A DNA stretch of 63,217 bases, from the NCBI RefSeq assembly GCF_004346035.1, contig NZ_SLZN01000017.1, forward strand, positions 1-63,217. The letters are read 5' to 3'. Made by a program: the position numbers and the translations under genes. The notes under the pieces are model-generated. The model did not search any database. It worked only from the letters and a program-made list of their open reading frames with translations, and had not been told where the DNA came from. This DNA is from Acidomonas methanolica (GTDB taxonomy: Bacteria; Pseudomonadota; Alphaproteobacteria; Acetobacterales; Acetobacteraceae). Position 1 is the stretch's first letter. Every line of letters begins with the position of its first letter. Positions 1 to 8,970 of the stretch are shown piece by piece.

Positions 1-2
1 AT

Positions 3-134
3 GCCATCGCCGCGGTTCGAAGAGAACTTTGGGCCGGCCCGTATTTTCAACGGTCGCCGTCAACAACCGACGCCAGGAAAATACCGAGCAATCTCGTCGA
101 TGCCTTGCTCAACAATGCCTGCTACGCAGCGTAA
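3..134 (+). CDS. possible transposase C-terminus (partial, cut by window edge)
   Basis: An open frame enters from the window edge and stops at TAA 132-134, giving 43 residues. The tail has a basic LWAGPYF stretch and ends in ACYAA, which resembles the ends of some DDE insertion-sequence transposases in acetic acid bacteria; this is a resemblance recalled from memory, not a demonstrated match. It converges on lpdA, and a dispersed repeat starts 24 bases further on, which fits a mobile-DNA boundary. A chance open frame is a real alternative. Confidence 0.3.
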   Translation, partial: AIAAVRRELWAGPYFQRSPSTTDARKIPSNLVDALLNNACYAA

Positions 135-157
135 ACCGCCAAAGTCCAGCTAAGAGA

Positions 158-313
158 CTGTTTGAGAAGTCGCGCCTCGCGCCGATGCGGGGCTCCGCCC
201 TTCACCCCAAGAATTTCAACAAATTCAATCAGAGGGTTTCCAAAGGGCGCCCGCCCTTTGGCGGGGTCCGGGGCAGAGCCCCGCGAGCCTCCCCGCCATG
301 AAACAACGGCTTT
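158..313 (+). repeat. dispersed palindromic repeat, copy 1
   Basis: A non-coding block containing GGGTTTCCAAAGGGCG, a CCAAAGGGCG/CGCCCTTTGG palindrome (240-261), then GGCGGGGTCCGGGGCAGAGC and, near the other end, GCCGATGCGGGGCTCCGCCC. The same ordered blocks recur in inverted orientation at 62938-63118, with about 24 extra bases there. A core palindrome of the same type lies at 32107-32130. Such GC-rich extragenic elements are common in acetic acid bacteria. The rest of 1-334 holds only the possible transposase tail and the 3' flank of lpdA. Confidence 0.75.
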
Positions 314-334
314 CGAAACATCCTCTCTAGAACT

Positions 335-1744
335 CTAGAAATGCAGCGCCCCGCCATACGCGGCCAGAACGGCTTCGTGCATGGATTCGGAGAGGGTCGG
401 ATGCGGGAAGACGGTCTCCCGCAGTTCGGCTTCCGTCAGTTCGCCGGTGCGGGCGATGACGTAGCCCTGGATCAACTCGGTGACGTCCGCGCCGATCATA
501 TGTGCGCCGAGCAGTTCGCCGGTCTTCGCGTCGAACACGGTCTTCACCAGCCCTTCCGGCTCGCCCACCGCGATGGCCTTGCCGTTGCCGATGAACGGGA
601 AGCGGCCGACACGCACGTCATACCCCGTCTCGCGCGCCTTCGCCTCGGTCAGGCCGACCGACGCGATCTGCGGACGGCAATAGGTGCAACCGGGAATCCG
701 CGTGACGTCGAGCGGCTGGACATGGTGCCCGGCAATGGCCTCGACGCACATCACCGCCTCATGGCTCGCCTTGTGCGCCAGCCAGGGCGGCCCGGCGAGA
801 TCGCCGATCGCATAGACCCCCGCCTCGCCGGTGCGGCATAGCTCATCCGTCACCACATGACTGCGCTCGACCTTCACCTTCGTCCCGTCCAGCCCGAGAT
901 CCTCGACATTGCCGACGATACCAACGGCGGTGATGATGCGATCCGCCTCGATGCGATGCGCCTTGCCCTCCGCCTCGACGGACACGGCCAGCGCGCCGCC
1001 CGTCCGCTCCAGCGCCCCGAGCTTCGCGCCGCTGAGAATCTTCATGCCCTGCTTCTCGAACGCCTTGCGGGCAAGACTGCTGATCTCCTCATCCTCCACC
1101 GGCAAGATGCGCTCCATGGCTTCGACCAGAGTCACTTCGGAGCCCATATTGCGATAGAACGACGCGAATTCCGTGCCGATCGCCCCGGAGCCGATCACCA
1201 GCAGGCGCGCGGGCAGCGCCTCCGGCACCAGCGCCTCGCGATAGGACCAGATCGCCTTGCCGTCCGGCTCGAAACCGGGAAGGACGCGCGCCCGCGCGCC
1301 CGTGGCGAGGATCACATGTGCGGCCGTCAGACTCTCCGTCCCGCCTGCTTTCACTGCGATCTCGACGACACGCCTGCCGCCCTTGACGCCCGCCAGCCGG
1401 CCGCGCCCCTCGAAGACGGGAACCTTGGCCTTTCTGAGAAGATGGTCCACGCCCCCCGCCAGTTGACCGGCCACCGCGCGGGAACGGGCAACGACCTTGC
1501 CGAAATCGAAGCGGGGATTGTCGGCGGCGAAGCCGAACGGCGCGAGATCGTGCAGGAGATGATTGATCTCCGACGCGCGCAGCAGCGCCTTGGTCGGGAT
1601 GCAGCCCCAGTTCAGGCAGATGCCGCCGAGATGATCGGCCTCCACTACCGCGACGGAGAGCTTGAGTTGCGCGGCACGGAGAGCGGCGACGTACCCGCCG
1701 GGACCGCCGCCGATGACGATGAGGTCGAAATCCTTGCTGCTCAT
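335..1744 (-). CDS. lpdA: dihydrolipoamide dehydrogenase (E3)
   Basis: A 469-residue flavoprotein that reoxidises the dihydrolipoyl groups of E2 with NAD+, making NADH. The N-terminal FAD site GGGPGGYVAA is at residues 12-21, the redox disulfide is C43/C48 in GGICLNWGCIPT, the NAD site GSGAIGTEFASF lies mid-protein, and the C-terminal dimer interface carries the HPTLSE His-Glu pair. It is the last gene of pdhA-pdhB-pdhC-lpdA, starting 7 bases after pdhC, so it most likely serves pyruvate dehydrogenase. There is no N-terminal lipoyl domain, unlike some bacterial E3 proteins. Confidence 0.96.
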   Translation of the reverse strand: MSSKDFDLIVIGGGPGGYVAALRAAQLKLSVAVVEADHLGGICLNWGCIPTKALLRASEINHLLHDLAPFGFAADNPRFDFGKVVARSRAVAGQLAGGVDHLLRKAKVPVFEGRGRLAGVKGGRRVVEIAVKAGGTESLTAAHVILATGARARVLPGFEPDGKAIWSYREALVPEALPARLLVIGSGAIGTEFASFYRNMGSEVTLVEAMERILPVEDEEISSLARKAFEKQGMKILSGAKLGALERTGGALAVSVEAEGKAHRIEADRIITAVGIVGNVEDLGLDGTKVKVERSHVVTDELCRTGEAGVYAIGDLAGPPWLAHKASHEAVMCVEAIAGHHVQPLDVTRIPGCTYCRPQIASVGLTEAKARETGYDVRVGRFPFIGNGKAIAVGEPEGLVKTVFDAKTGELLGAHMIGADVTELIQGYVIARTGELTEAELRETVFPHPTLSESMHEAVLAAYGGALHF

Positions 1745-1751
1745 GAGCCCC

Positions 1752-3014
1752 TCAGAGAACGAGCGTCATCGGGTTTTCGACGACGGAGCGGAACGCCGCC
1801 ATCCAGCGCGCCGCCAGCGCGCCGTCGATGACGCGGTGATCCGCCGAAAGCGTGGCGGTCATGACCGTGGCGATGGCCAGCGCGTCGTCCTTCACCACCG
1901 GACGCTTCTCTCCGGCGGCGATGGCGAGGATGGCGGCCTGCGGCGGGTTGATGATGGCCGAGAAGGCGGACACGCCGAACATCCCCATGTTGGAGACGGA
2001 GAAGGTGCCGCCCTGGAATTCCTCCGGCTTCAGCTTCCCCGCCTTGGCGCGCGCGGCCAGCTCCGCCGATTCCAGCCCGATCTCGCGCAGGGACTTGCGA
2101 TCGGCCCGGCGGATGATCGGAGTGATGAGACCGTCCGGAATCGCCACCGCCATGGAGATGTCAATGTCCTGATGCTGGATCAGCGTGTCGCCGCCGAAGG
2201 AGACGTTCACTTCCGGCACGCGCCGCAGGGTGAGGGCGGCGGCCTTGATGAGCATGTCATTGACCGAGAGCCGGAGAGCCTCGTTCCCGTCCGCGGCCGC
2301 CGCCGCCCTGAGCTGGGCACGCAGGGCCAGCAACGCGTCGAGCCGCACGTCGATGGACACGTAGAAATGCGGGACGGTGGCTTTGGCTTCCGTCAGACGG
2401 CGGGCGATCACCTTGCGCATGGAGGAGAGCGGCGTCGCGGTCGATCCGCCCCCTGCGACCGGTGCCTCGACCGGCGTCTCGACGACGCGCGCGGACGGCA
2501 TGGCCTCTGCCGCCTCCACATCCCGGCGCAGGATGCGGCCGTTCGGGCCGCTGCCCTTCAGCATGGCGAGATCGACGCCCCTGTCCTTCGCGATGCGCCG
2601 CGCGAGAGGCGAGGCGAAAAGGCGCGCGGCGGAGGGAGTCGGCGCGGGACGGCCCGGCGTTCTCGCAGGCTCGGGTCGCGTCTTCGGGGCAGGCTCGGGC
2701 CGCGCCGTCGCGGCAGACTCCGACGGCGCTTTCTTCTCCTTCGGCGCAACCGCCCCGGACGGCACGTCCTCGCCTTCCGCCACGAGAATCCCGATCGGCG
2801 TGTTCACCGCCACGCCCTCGGTTCCCTCGGCAACGAGAATCCGTCCGAGAATGCCCTCCTCGACCGCCTCGATCTCCATCGTCGCCTTGTCGGTCTCGAT
2901 CTCGGCGATCACATCGCCGGAGGCCACGCTGTCGCCTTCCTGCTTCACCCATCGGGCCAGCTTGCCCTCCGTCATGGTGGGAGAGAGAGCCGGCATGAGA
3001 AGTTCGGTTGCCAT
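1752..3014 (-). CDS. pdhC: pyruvate dehydrogenase E2, dihydrolipoamide acetyltransferase
   Basis: A 420-residue core subunit of pyruvate dehydrogenase that moves the acetyl group from lipoate to CoA. It has one lipoyl domain at residues 1-80 with lipoyl-lysine K43 in the ETDKATME motif, a Pro/Ala/Arg-rich linker, a peripheral-subunit-binding domain at about 130-170, and the catalytic domain from about 190. The active-site motif HRVIDG is near the end with His393 and Asp397. The first 80 residues are almost identical to those of the upstream E1-beta. It sits 9 bases after pdhB. Confidence 0.96.
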   Translation of the reverse strand: MATELLMPALSPTMTEGKLARWVKQEGDSVASGDVIAEIETDKATMEIEAVEEGILGRILVAEGTEGVAVNTPIGILVAEGEDVPSGAVAPKEKKAPSESAATARPEPAPKTRPEPARTPGRPAPTPSAARLFASPLARRIAKDRGVDLAMLKGSGPNGRILRRDVEAAEAMPSARVVETPVEAPVAGGGSTATPLSSMRKVIARRLTEAKATVPHFYVSIDVRLDALLALRAQLRAAAAADGNEALRLSVNDMLIKAAALTLRRVPEVNVSFGGDTLIQHQDIDISMAVAIPDGLITPIIRRADRKSLREIGLESAELAARAKAGKLKPEEFQGGTFSVSNMGMFGVSAFSAIINPPQAAILAIAAGEKRPVVKDDALAIATVMTATLSADHRVIDGALAARWMAAFRSVVENPMTLVL

Positions 3015-3023
3015 GATCGCGCC

Positions 3024-4334
3024 TCAGACGAGCTTGCGCACCGCGTCCACAACCCAGTCGGGCTGCGGCAGGGCGAGTTTTTCCAGATTGGCGGCGAACG
3101 GCATCGGCACGTCCAGCCCCGTCACACGGACCGGCGGCGCGTCCAGCCAGTCGAAAGCGTGCTCGATCACCTGCATGGCCACTTCCGCGCCGATCCCGGC
3201 ATAGGGCCAGCCTTCCTCCACCGTCACGAGGCGGCTGGTCTTCCTCACGCTCTCGACGATGGTGTCGGTGTCCAGCGGGCGCAGCGAGCGGAGATTGATG
3301 ACCTCGGCGTCGATCCCCTGCTCCGCCAGCTTTTCAGCCGCTTCCAGCGCCACGCCGACCATGATGGAGAAGGCGACGATGGTGACGTCCTTGCCCGCGC
3401 GCTCGATCTTCGCCTTGCCGATGGGCAGGATGAACGCCTCATCCGTCGGGCACGGAAATTTGTGCCCGTAGAGGATCTCGTTCTCGAGCACGATCACGGG
3501 ATTCGGATCGCGGATGGCGGCGCGCAGCAGCCCCTTCGCGTCCTCGGCGGACCACGGGGCCACGACCTTCAACCCGGGCACATGGGCGTACCAGCTCGCA
3601 TAGCATTGCGAATGCTGGGCCGCGACGCGCGCCGCCGCGCCGTTCGGCGCGCGGAAGACGATCGGACAGCCCAGCTGCCCGCCGGACATATAGAGCGTCT
3701 TGGCCGCCGAATTGATGATCTGGTCGATCGCCTGCATGGCGAAATTCATGGTCATGAATTCGACGATCGGTTTCAGCCCGGTCAGCGCCGCGCCGACGGC
3801 CATGCCGGTGAAGCCATGCTCGGTGATCGGCATGTCCATCACGCGCTTCTCGCCGAATTCGTCCAGAAGGCCCTGGCTGATCTTGTAGGCTCCCTGATAC
3901 TGGCCGACTTCCTCGCCAAGCAGGAACACGTCCGGATCGCGCCGCATCTCCAGCGCGATCGCGTCGCGCAGCGCCTCGCGCACGGTGATCTCCTGCCTCT
4001 CGCCGGACAGCGCCGGTTCGGACGCGACCGCGGGTTTCGCCTCGGGCGCGGGGGACGAGCCGGCGGCGGGCGCCGCGCCCGTCAGCTCCTCACCCTCGGC
4101 GGCAAGCAGCGCGATCGGCGTGTTCACCGCGACGTTCTCCGTGCCTTCGGGAACGAGAATCCGGCCGAGCAATCCGTCCTCGATCGCCTCGACCTCCATC
4201 GTCGCCTTGTCGGTCTCGATCTCCGCGATCACGTCGCCGGACGCCACGCTCTCGCCCTCCTTCTTGACCCAGCGCGCCAGCTTTCCCTCCGTCATCGTCG
4301 GCGAAAGAGCGGGCATCAGGATTTCGGTCGCCAT
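3024..4334 (-). CDS. pdhB: pyruvate dehydrogenase E1 beta subunit with N-terminal lipoyl domain
   Basis: A 436-residue E1-beta, about 100 residues longer than the plain form, because a lipoyl domain (residues 1-80, lipoyl-lysine K43) is joined by an Ala/Pro linker to the transketolase-like region. The body begins around [16 protein letters not shown] and carries the [20 protein letters not shown] region typical of E1-beta. With PdhA it forms the thiamine-diphosphate decarboxylase. Lipoyl-bearing E1-beta is the usual form in many Alphaproteobacteria. It lies 7 bases after pdhA. Confidence 0.96.
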   Translation of the reverse strand: MATEILMPALSPTMTEGKLARWVKKEGESVASGDVIAEIETDKATMEVEAIEDGLLGRILVPEGTENVAVNTPIALLAAEGEELTGAAPAAGSSPAPEAKPAVASEPALSGERQEITVREALRDAIALEMRRDPDVFLLGEEVGQYQGAYKISQGLLDEFGEKRVMDMPITEHGFTGMAVGAALTGLKPIVEFMTMNFAMQAIDQIINSAAKTLYMSGGQLGCPIVFRAPNGAAARVAAQHSQCYASWYAHVPGLKVVAPWSAEDAKGLLRAAIRDPNPVIVLENEILYGHKFPCPTDEAFILPIGKAKIERAGKDVTIVAFSIMVGVALEAAEKLAEQGIDAEVINLRSLRPLDTDTIVESVRKTSRLVTVEEGWPYAGIGAEVAMQVIEHAFDWLDAPPVRVTGLDVPMPFAANLEKLALPQPDWVVDAVRKLV

Positions 4335-4341
4335 GGTCGGA

Positions 4342-5370
4342 TCAGGCCTCGATCAGAATGTCGGTATAAAGCTCGGACTCGTCCGGCTCGGGGCTGGACT
4401 GCGCGAAATCGGCGGCGTCGGCGACGACCGCCTTCGCCTCGTCGTCGAGCGCCTTCAGCTCGGCCTCGCCCAGCCCGGCTTCGAGCAGGAGCACACGCAC
4501 ATGCTCGATGGGATCATGCTTACGGCGCATCTCGTCCACCTCCTCGCGCTTGCGGTATTTCGCGGGGTCGGACATCGAATGCCCCCGGTAGCGATAGGTC
4601 AGCATCTCGATGAGATACGGCCCCTTGCCCGCGCGGCAATGGGCGACGGCCTGCGTGGCGGCGGCATGGACGGCGTTCACGTCCATCCCGTCCACCTGAA
4701 GGCCGGGAATCCCCCAGGGTTCGCCATTGCGCCAGAGCGCGCGGGAGGCCGAGGCGCGCTCGACGCTGGTGCCCATGCCGTAGCGGTTGTTCTCGATGAT
4801 GAAGACGGCCGGCAGCCTGTGCAACGCCGCGAGATTGAAGCTCTCGAAGACCTGCCCCTGGTTGGACGCTCCCTCGCCGAAATACACCGCCGCCACGTTG
4901 TCATTGCCGCGATACTGGTTGGCGAGGGCGAGGCCGATGCCGAGCGAGACTTGCGCGCCGACGATGCCGTGCCCGCCGAAGAAGTTCTTCTCCCGCGAGA
5001 ACATGTGCATGGAGCCACCCTTGCCGCGGGAATGGCCGGTGGCGCGGCCCAGAAGCTCCGCCATCACGCCGCGCGCGGACATCCCGGCGGCGAGCATGTG
5101 GCCATGGTCGCGATAGGAGGTGATGATCTCGTCCCCCTCCTTCAGCGCGGCCTGCACGCCGACGACGACGGCTTCCTGCCCGATATAGAGGTGACAGAAT
5201 CCGCCAATCAGCCCCATGCCGTAAAGCTGCCCCGCCTTTTCCTCGAAACGGCGGATCAGCACCATGTCATGATAGGCGCGGATCAGGGCTTCGGTGGAAA
5301 GTGCGGCGTCATTCCGCAGCGCCGGCGCGGCGTTCTCGGCGTCTGGTCGGGTCGTGCCTTGCGCGTCCAT
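4342..5370 (-). CDS. pdhA: pyruvate dehydrogenase E1 alpha subunit
   Basis: A 342-residue thiamine-diphosphate-binding subunit, first gene of the operon. The cofactor region reads [15 protein letters not shown] and ends in ENN about 28 residues later; the usual GDG is GEG here, so the Mg-binding Asp is replaced by Glu. The [10 protein letters not shown] loop, which closes the active site and is the phosphorylation loop in mitochondria, is intact. The ATG at 5368-5370 has AGGAG about 11 bases upstream. The 126 bases up to the divergent regulator must hold the operon promoter. Confidence 0.95.
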   Translation of the reverse strand: MDAQGTTRPDAENAAPALRNDAALSTEALIRAYHDMVLIRRFEEKAGQLYGMGLIGGFCHLYIGQEAVVVGVQAALKEGDEIITSYRDHGHMLAAGMSARGVMAELLGRATGHSRGKGGSMHMFSREKNFFGGHGIVGAQVSLGIGLALANQYRGNDNVAAVYFGEGASNQGQVFESFNLAALHRLPAVFIIENNRYGMGTSVERASASRALWRNGEPWGIPGLQVDGMDVNAVHAAATQAVAHCRAGKGPYLIEMLTYRYRGHSMSDPAKYRKREEVDEMRRKHDPIEHVRVLLLEAGLGEAELKALDDEAKAVVADAADFAQSSPEPDESELYTDILIEA

Positions 5371-5496
5371 GTCCGTGGCTCCTGTTCACTTCCGAACGTC
5401 TTCTCTGGGAAATATTGCACGGAACCTGTGACGGGGAAGGGCGGACGAAGCGTAAAGATGTGTTAGAACGGGCCGGGAATTGCGAACGGTGTGAAC

Positions 5497-6993
5497 ATGA
5501 GCCCACGTCCACGAAAACTTTATGCCGGCGCGCGATTGCGCGATCTGCGCCAGCGCGACGGCCACAGCCAGCGCGAGATGGCCGCGCGGTTGCGGATCTC
5601 GGCCAGCTATCTCAACCAGATCGAGAACGATCTGCGCCCGCTCCCTCCCGCCCTGATGCTGCGGATCTGCGAGAATTTCGGGGTCGAGGCGGGGTATTTC
5701 GACGACAGTCACGAGATGCGGCGGTTGCAGCTCCTGCGCGAGATCCTTTCCGATCCGGTCTTCAAGATGCCGCTGCGCCCGCAGGATATCGACACCGCCC
5801 TGCGCGCCGCTCCGGCCCTGACCGATCACTTTATCGCGCTTTACCGCGCATTCCGCACCCTGCGCGGCGAACGCGCTCTCGCCCCCGCCACTCCGGCTCC
5901 CGCATCCCCGGCACCCGCATCCCCGACTCCCGCGCCGCCGGATTCGGAGCCCGTCGCACGCGCACCCTATGAGGCCGTGGGCGACTGGGTGCAGCAGCAG
6001 CGCAACTACTTCGACGAGATCGACCGCGCGGCGGAGCGGCTCTACGAGGAGGCCGATCTGGGCAGCCAGTCGCGCGGCGCGGGACTCGAACGCCATCTCC
6101 TCGACCGTCACGGCGTGCGCGTCGCCACGGAGGGCGATCTCGCCGCCCAGGGCCTCGTCTGGCGCTTCGACCGACGCGGAAAGCGGCTGATCCTCGCCGA
6201 CGGCGTGCCGGGCGAGAGCCGGAATTTCTCCCTCGCCCAGATCGTCGGACGACTCGACTGCGCCCGGCTGCTGGACCGTTCCGTGCGCCGCTCCGGCCTT
6301 TCCGGCGAGGATGCGCGCGCGCTCGCCCGCGTCAGCATGAGCAATTATTTCGCGGGCGCGCTGCTCCTGCCCTATGAGCGTTTCCGCCACGCCGCGCGGG
6401 AGACGAAGCACGATATCGACGTCCTGCAACGTCAGTTCGAAGTCAGTTTCGAGCAGGTCTGTCACCGGCTCTCCACCCTGCAACGCCCCGGCGCGGAGGG
6501 CATCCCCTTCTATTTCATCAAGGTCGATGTGGCCGGGAACATCCTGAAGAGCTTCAGCGCCACGCGGTTTTCCGAGGCGCGCTTCGGCGGTCTGTGTTCG
6601 CTGTGGAACGCCTTCCAGTGCTTCGCCACTCCCGGCAAGCTGCTGGTCCAACTTTCACAGAACACGGATGACGCCGTCTTCCTCGCCGTCGCCCGCACGG
6701 TCGGCCAGCCGCCCACCTCCTATTTCGAGCGCGGACGCCATGTCGCCGTAGTGCTCGGATGCTCCGTCGCCCATGCGGAGGACATCATCTATTCCGCCGG
6801 GCTGAACCTCGCCGACCGCCGCCTGTACGTCCCCATCGGCCCCGGCTGCCGCGCGTGCACCCGCACATCCTGCCGCCATCGCGCACTCCCCGGCAGCGGC
6901 TTCGCCATCGCCGTGGGCAATGACGAGCGCGGCGTCGTGCCGTACCGCATGGGCGGCGGCACGGCCCATGCGCGCGCTTTTTCCGGCGGCTGA
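5497..6993 (+). CDS. XRE/ScfR-type transcriptional regulator (short-chain fatty acyl regulator family)
   Basis: A 498-residue regulator; GTG 5491 is an alternative start two codons upstream. A helix-turn-helix occupies residues about 8-65 (HSQREMAARLRISASYLNQIENDLRPL), followed by a Pro/Ala-rich linker near 130-150, an ImmA/IrrE-like region, and a C-terminal DUF2083-type domain ending in the cysteine pattern CRACTRTSCRHRALP. This is the architecture of RamB, PrpR and ScfR, which sense acyl-CoA or short-chain acid metabolites. It is transcribed away from pdhA across 126 bases, so control of pyruvate dehydrogenase is a reasonable inference, not shown. Confidence 0.88.
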   Translation: MSPRPRKLYAGARLRDLRQRDGHSQREMAARLRISASYLNQIENDLRPLPPALMLRICENFGVEAGYFDDSHEMRRLQLLREILSDPVFKMPLRPQDIDTALRAAPALTDHFIALYRAFRTLRGERALAPATPAPASPAPASPTPAPPDSEPVARAPYEAVGDWVQQQRNYFDEIDRAAERLYEEADLGSQSRGAGLERHLLDRHGVRVATEGDLAAQGLVWRFDRRGKRLILADGVPGESRNFSLAQIVGRLDCARLLDRSVRRSGLSGEDARALARVSMSNYFAGALLLPYERFRHAARETKHDIDVLQRQFEVSFEQVCHRLSTLQRPGAEGIPFYFIKVDVAGNILKSFSATRFSEARFGGLCSLWNAFQCFATPGKLLVQLSQNTDDAVFLAVARTVGQPPTSYFERGRHVAVVLGCSVAHAEDIIYSAGLNLADRRLYVPIGPGCRACTRTSCRHRALPGSGFAIAVGNDERGVVPYRMGGGTAHARAFSGG

Positions 6994-7000
6994 TCCCCGC

Positions 7001-7243
7001 TCAGCCCTTCTCCTTCAGCTTCTTGCGCGTCTCCTCATGCGCGGCGCGCTCCGCCTCCAGCGCGCGCAAGGCGGCGTCCCGCTGCGCCAGCGCGTCCCGA
7101 TAGGGATCGCCGTGCCGGGAAAGAAGGGTTTGCAGCAGCGGCATGCTCATGCCCAGCAACACGATGAGCGGTAGCATCCAGGGATCATGGGTGGCGAAAT
7201 AGCTCTGCAACGCAGGCCAGTACGGGGAGAGGTCGAGCATCAT
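7001..7243 (-). CDS. small membrane-anchored protein, unknown function
   Basis: An 80-residue product with a hydrophobic segment at about residues 20-40 (WMLPLIVLLGMSMPLLQTLL) and a charged, Ala-rich probable coiled-coil tail ending in KKLKEKG. ATG 7241-7243 is followed directly by a second ATG. It converges on the ScfR-type regulator 7 bases away. I recognise no family. The layout, one transmembrane helix plus a cytoplasmic helix, suggests a small inner-membrane protein. Confidence 0.6.
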   Translation of the reverse strand: MMLDLSPYWPALQSYFATHDPWMLPLIVLLGMSMPLLQTLLSRHGDPYRDALAQRDAALRALEAERAAHEETRKKLKEKG

Positions 7244-7350
7244 TCGTCTCGTCTGGACTCGGGTTCATGAGGGCGTTCTTGCCCCTCGATCTAGAACAAA
7301 ACAGGAACATATTCCAGCTTTTCCCTCCCCGAAAGCGCCCCGCAGCGCCT

Positions 7351-8256
7351 TCAGGCCAGACTCTGCGCCGCCTGCCGCGCCTCTTCCTCCACGCGCACCG
7401 TCACGGTCATGCTCTCGAAATCGCTGGGGAACCCGATCCAGGTGCCGGCCAGCGGCACGGCCTGTCGCCAGTCCCGCACGCTCGCGACGCGGATGAGATC
7501 GCGCGAGCCGACGATGCCGTTCGTCGGGTCCAGATCCACCCAGCCCAGCCCCGGCAGGAACACATCCAGCCAGGCATGGGTCGCCCCGCCCCCGTGATGG
7601 TGCGCGCCGGGCGGGGTGAAGAGATAGCCCGTGACGAAGCGCACCGCGAAGCCCAGCCCGCGAAGCGCCTCGATCATCAGCACCGCGAAATCGCGGCAGG
7701 TGCCGGAGCGCAACGCCAGCGTCCGCGACGGCGGCTGCGTCCCCTCCTCCACACGCGGGCAATAGGCGAATTCCTCATGGATCGCCCGCGTCATCCGGCT
7801 CAGCAACGCGATGGTCGGCGTTGCGGCTCCGTCGAGAACCTCCCGCGCCCAGCCGTCGACGATCCAGCGTTCGGCGGACGTTTCGCCGTCCTCCAGCGCC
7901 GGTTCGCACAGCGGCGCCAGATCGGGCGCATCGTCGGCGTCATAGGCGAACGGCCAGCTTGCCGCATACGACGCAAGGCGGCGGCTCTCCGGCACGGACG
8001 GCGTCTGCGCGACACGCAGCCGGTTGACGACGCGCAATTCCCGCGCACGGGACGGAACGGAGAACTGGGTGACGATATTGCCGAACGGGTCCAGCTCGTG
8101 ATGCATCTCCCCAAGGCGCGGCGAGACCTCCAGCGACCAGTCAAGCAGCCGCTGCTCCGCCGTATCGCGCGGACGCCCCAGCAGACGATGCACGCCGAAC
8201 CCCACGGGGCGGCGATAACGATAGACGGTCGTATGCTCGACCGAGAAAACCGGCAT
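7351..8256 (-). CDS. transglutaminase-like cysteine peptidase family protein
   Basis: A 301-residue protein starting at MPVFSVEHTTVYRY, the usual N-terminus of this family (bacterial transglutaminase-like N domain, then a transglutaminase core). The catalytic triad is visible: Cys187 in RSGTCRDFA, His227 in GATHAWLDV and Asp243 in DLDPTNG. The frame continues 57 codons upstream without family similarity, so ATG 8254-8256 is preferred. Members are often found near circularly permuted ATP-grasp/alpha-E genes, which are absent here. The substrate is unknown; it may be a protease or amidase. Confidence 0.85.
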   Translation of the reverse strand: MPVFSVEHTTVYRYRRPVGFGVHRLLGRPRDTAEQRLLDWSLEVSPRLGEMHHELDPFGNIVTQFSVPSRARELRVVNRLRVAQTPSVPESRRLASYAASWPFAYDADDAPDLAPLCEPALEDGETSAERWIVDGWAREVLDGAATPTIALLSRMTRAIHEEFAYCPRVEEGTQPPSRTLALRSGTCRDFAVLMIEALRGLGFAVRFVTGYLFTPPGAHHHGGGATHAWLDVFLPGLGWVDLDPTNGIVGSRDLIRVASVRDWRQAVPLAGTWIGFPSDFESMTVTVRVEEEARQAAQSLA

Positions 8257-8396
8257 GGCTGGAGTGTTCCGCCCCTTCTGACGCCCGGCGCCACACGCCG
8301 TCCCGCAAGCATCGACGGTTTCGCCGCCGCTGGCAAGAAAACCGTTTCGAAGGTGATGCAAAAAATCAGGCGCGCCGCAAAACCCGGCGAACCGCC

Positions 8397-8915
8397 TCAA
8401 CCCGCCTCGGGCGGAGCCATCGAACACACCAGATCGAGCACCCGCCGCCGCACCGCCTCGTCGGGAATGCGATGGAAGGCCCGCACGAGTTCGATCGTCT
8501 CCTTGCGGGTGAACAGCGCGGCGTCCTCCAGCGGCGTTTCCGCGCGCTTGGGCGGGGGACCGCCGAAACGCCCCGCCGGCTCGGCGAAACCCATGGTGGA
8601 GGAAAAGACCGCGCCGCCTTCGGCCGCGGATTCTCCCGGCAGACCCTCGGGCAGGCCGTCATAAAAGAAGCTGACGGGCACGTTCATGAGCCGCGCGATC
8701 TCGAAGAGCCGGGTGGCGCTCACGCGGTTGGCCCCGCGCTCGTATTTCTGGACCTGCTGGAAGGTGAGCCCCAGCGCCTCGCCCAGCTTTTCCTGGGAGA
8801 GGCCCATCAATGTCCGCCGAAGGCGGATACGCTGGCCGATATGCACGTCCATCGGCCCCGGCGCGCCGGGACGCGGCAGGGCGTCGGAGGACTCGGTGTC
8901 ATCAGCATTGGACAT
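8397..8915 (-). CDS. XRE-family helix-turn-helix regulator
   Basis: A 172-residue protein with an N-terminal acidic tail, then a Cro/C1-type helix-turn-helix at about residues 25-80 (IRLRRTLMGLSQEKLGEALG, then QQVQKYERGANRVS) and a C-terminal region ending in a helical segment (ETIELVRAFHRIPDEAVRRRVLDLV). This is a widespread alphaproteobacterial regulator type of unknown target. ATG 8913-8915 is chosen because residues upstream of it have no family likeness. A perfect TTGACA -35 and an inverted repeat lie just upstream, suggesting autoregulation. Confidence 0.88.
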   Translation of the reverse strand: MSNADDTESSDALPRPGAPGPMDVHIGQRIRLRRTLMGLSQEKLGEALGLTFQQVQKYERGANRVSATRLFEIARLMNVPVSFFYDGLPEGLPGESAAEGGAVFSSTMGFAEPAGRFGGPPPKRAETPLEDAALFTRKETIELVRAFHRIPDEAVRRRVLDLVCSMAPPEAG

Positions 8916-8922
8916 GAGAAAT

Positions 8923-8950
8923 GCTTTATCCGACAACCTCAGATTGTCAA
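8923..8950 (-). promoter_or_regulatory. candidate promoter and operator of the XRE regulator
   Basis: On the minus strand a perfect TTGACA (8945-8950) is followed after 16 bases by the weak -10 TAAAGC (8923-8928). The inverted repeat GACAACCTCAGATTGTC (8932-8948, five-base arms) lies across the -35 and spacer. The start codon is only 8 bases beyond the -10, so the transcript would have little or no leader. The -35 and repeat are seen; the promoter and operator roles are inferred. Confidence 0.45.
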
Positions 8951-8970
8951 TGTTAACCTTTCGGCAAAAA

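Noticed and set aside
1662-4613. A 983-codon plus-strand open frame across pdhC/pdhB
   Set aside because: Antisense shadow of the PDH genes, low complexity and Arg/His-rich, with no ribosome site.
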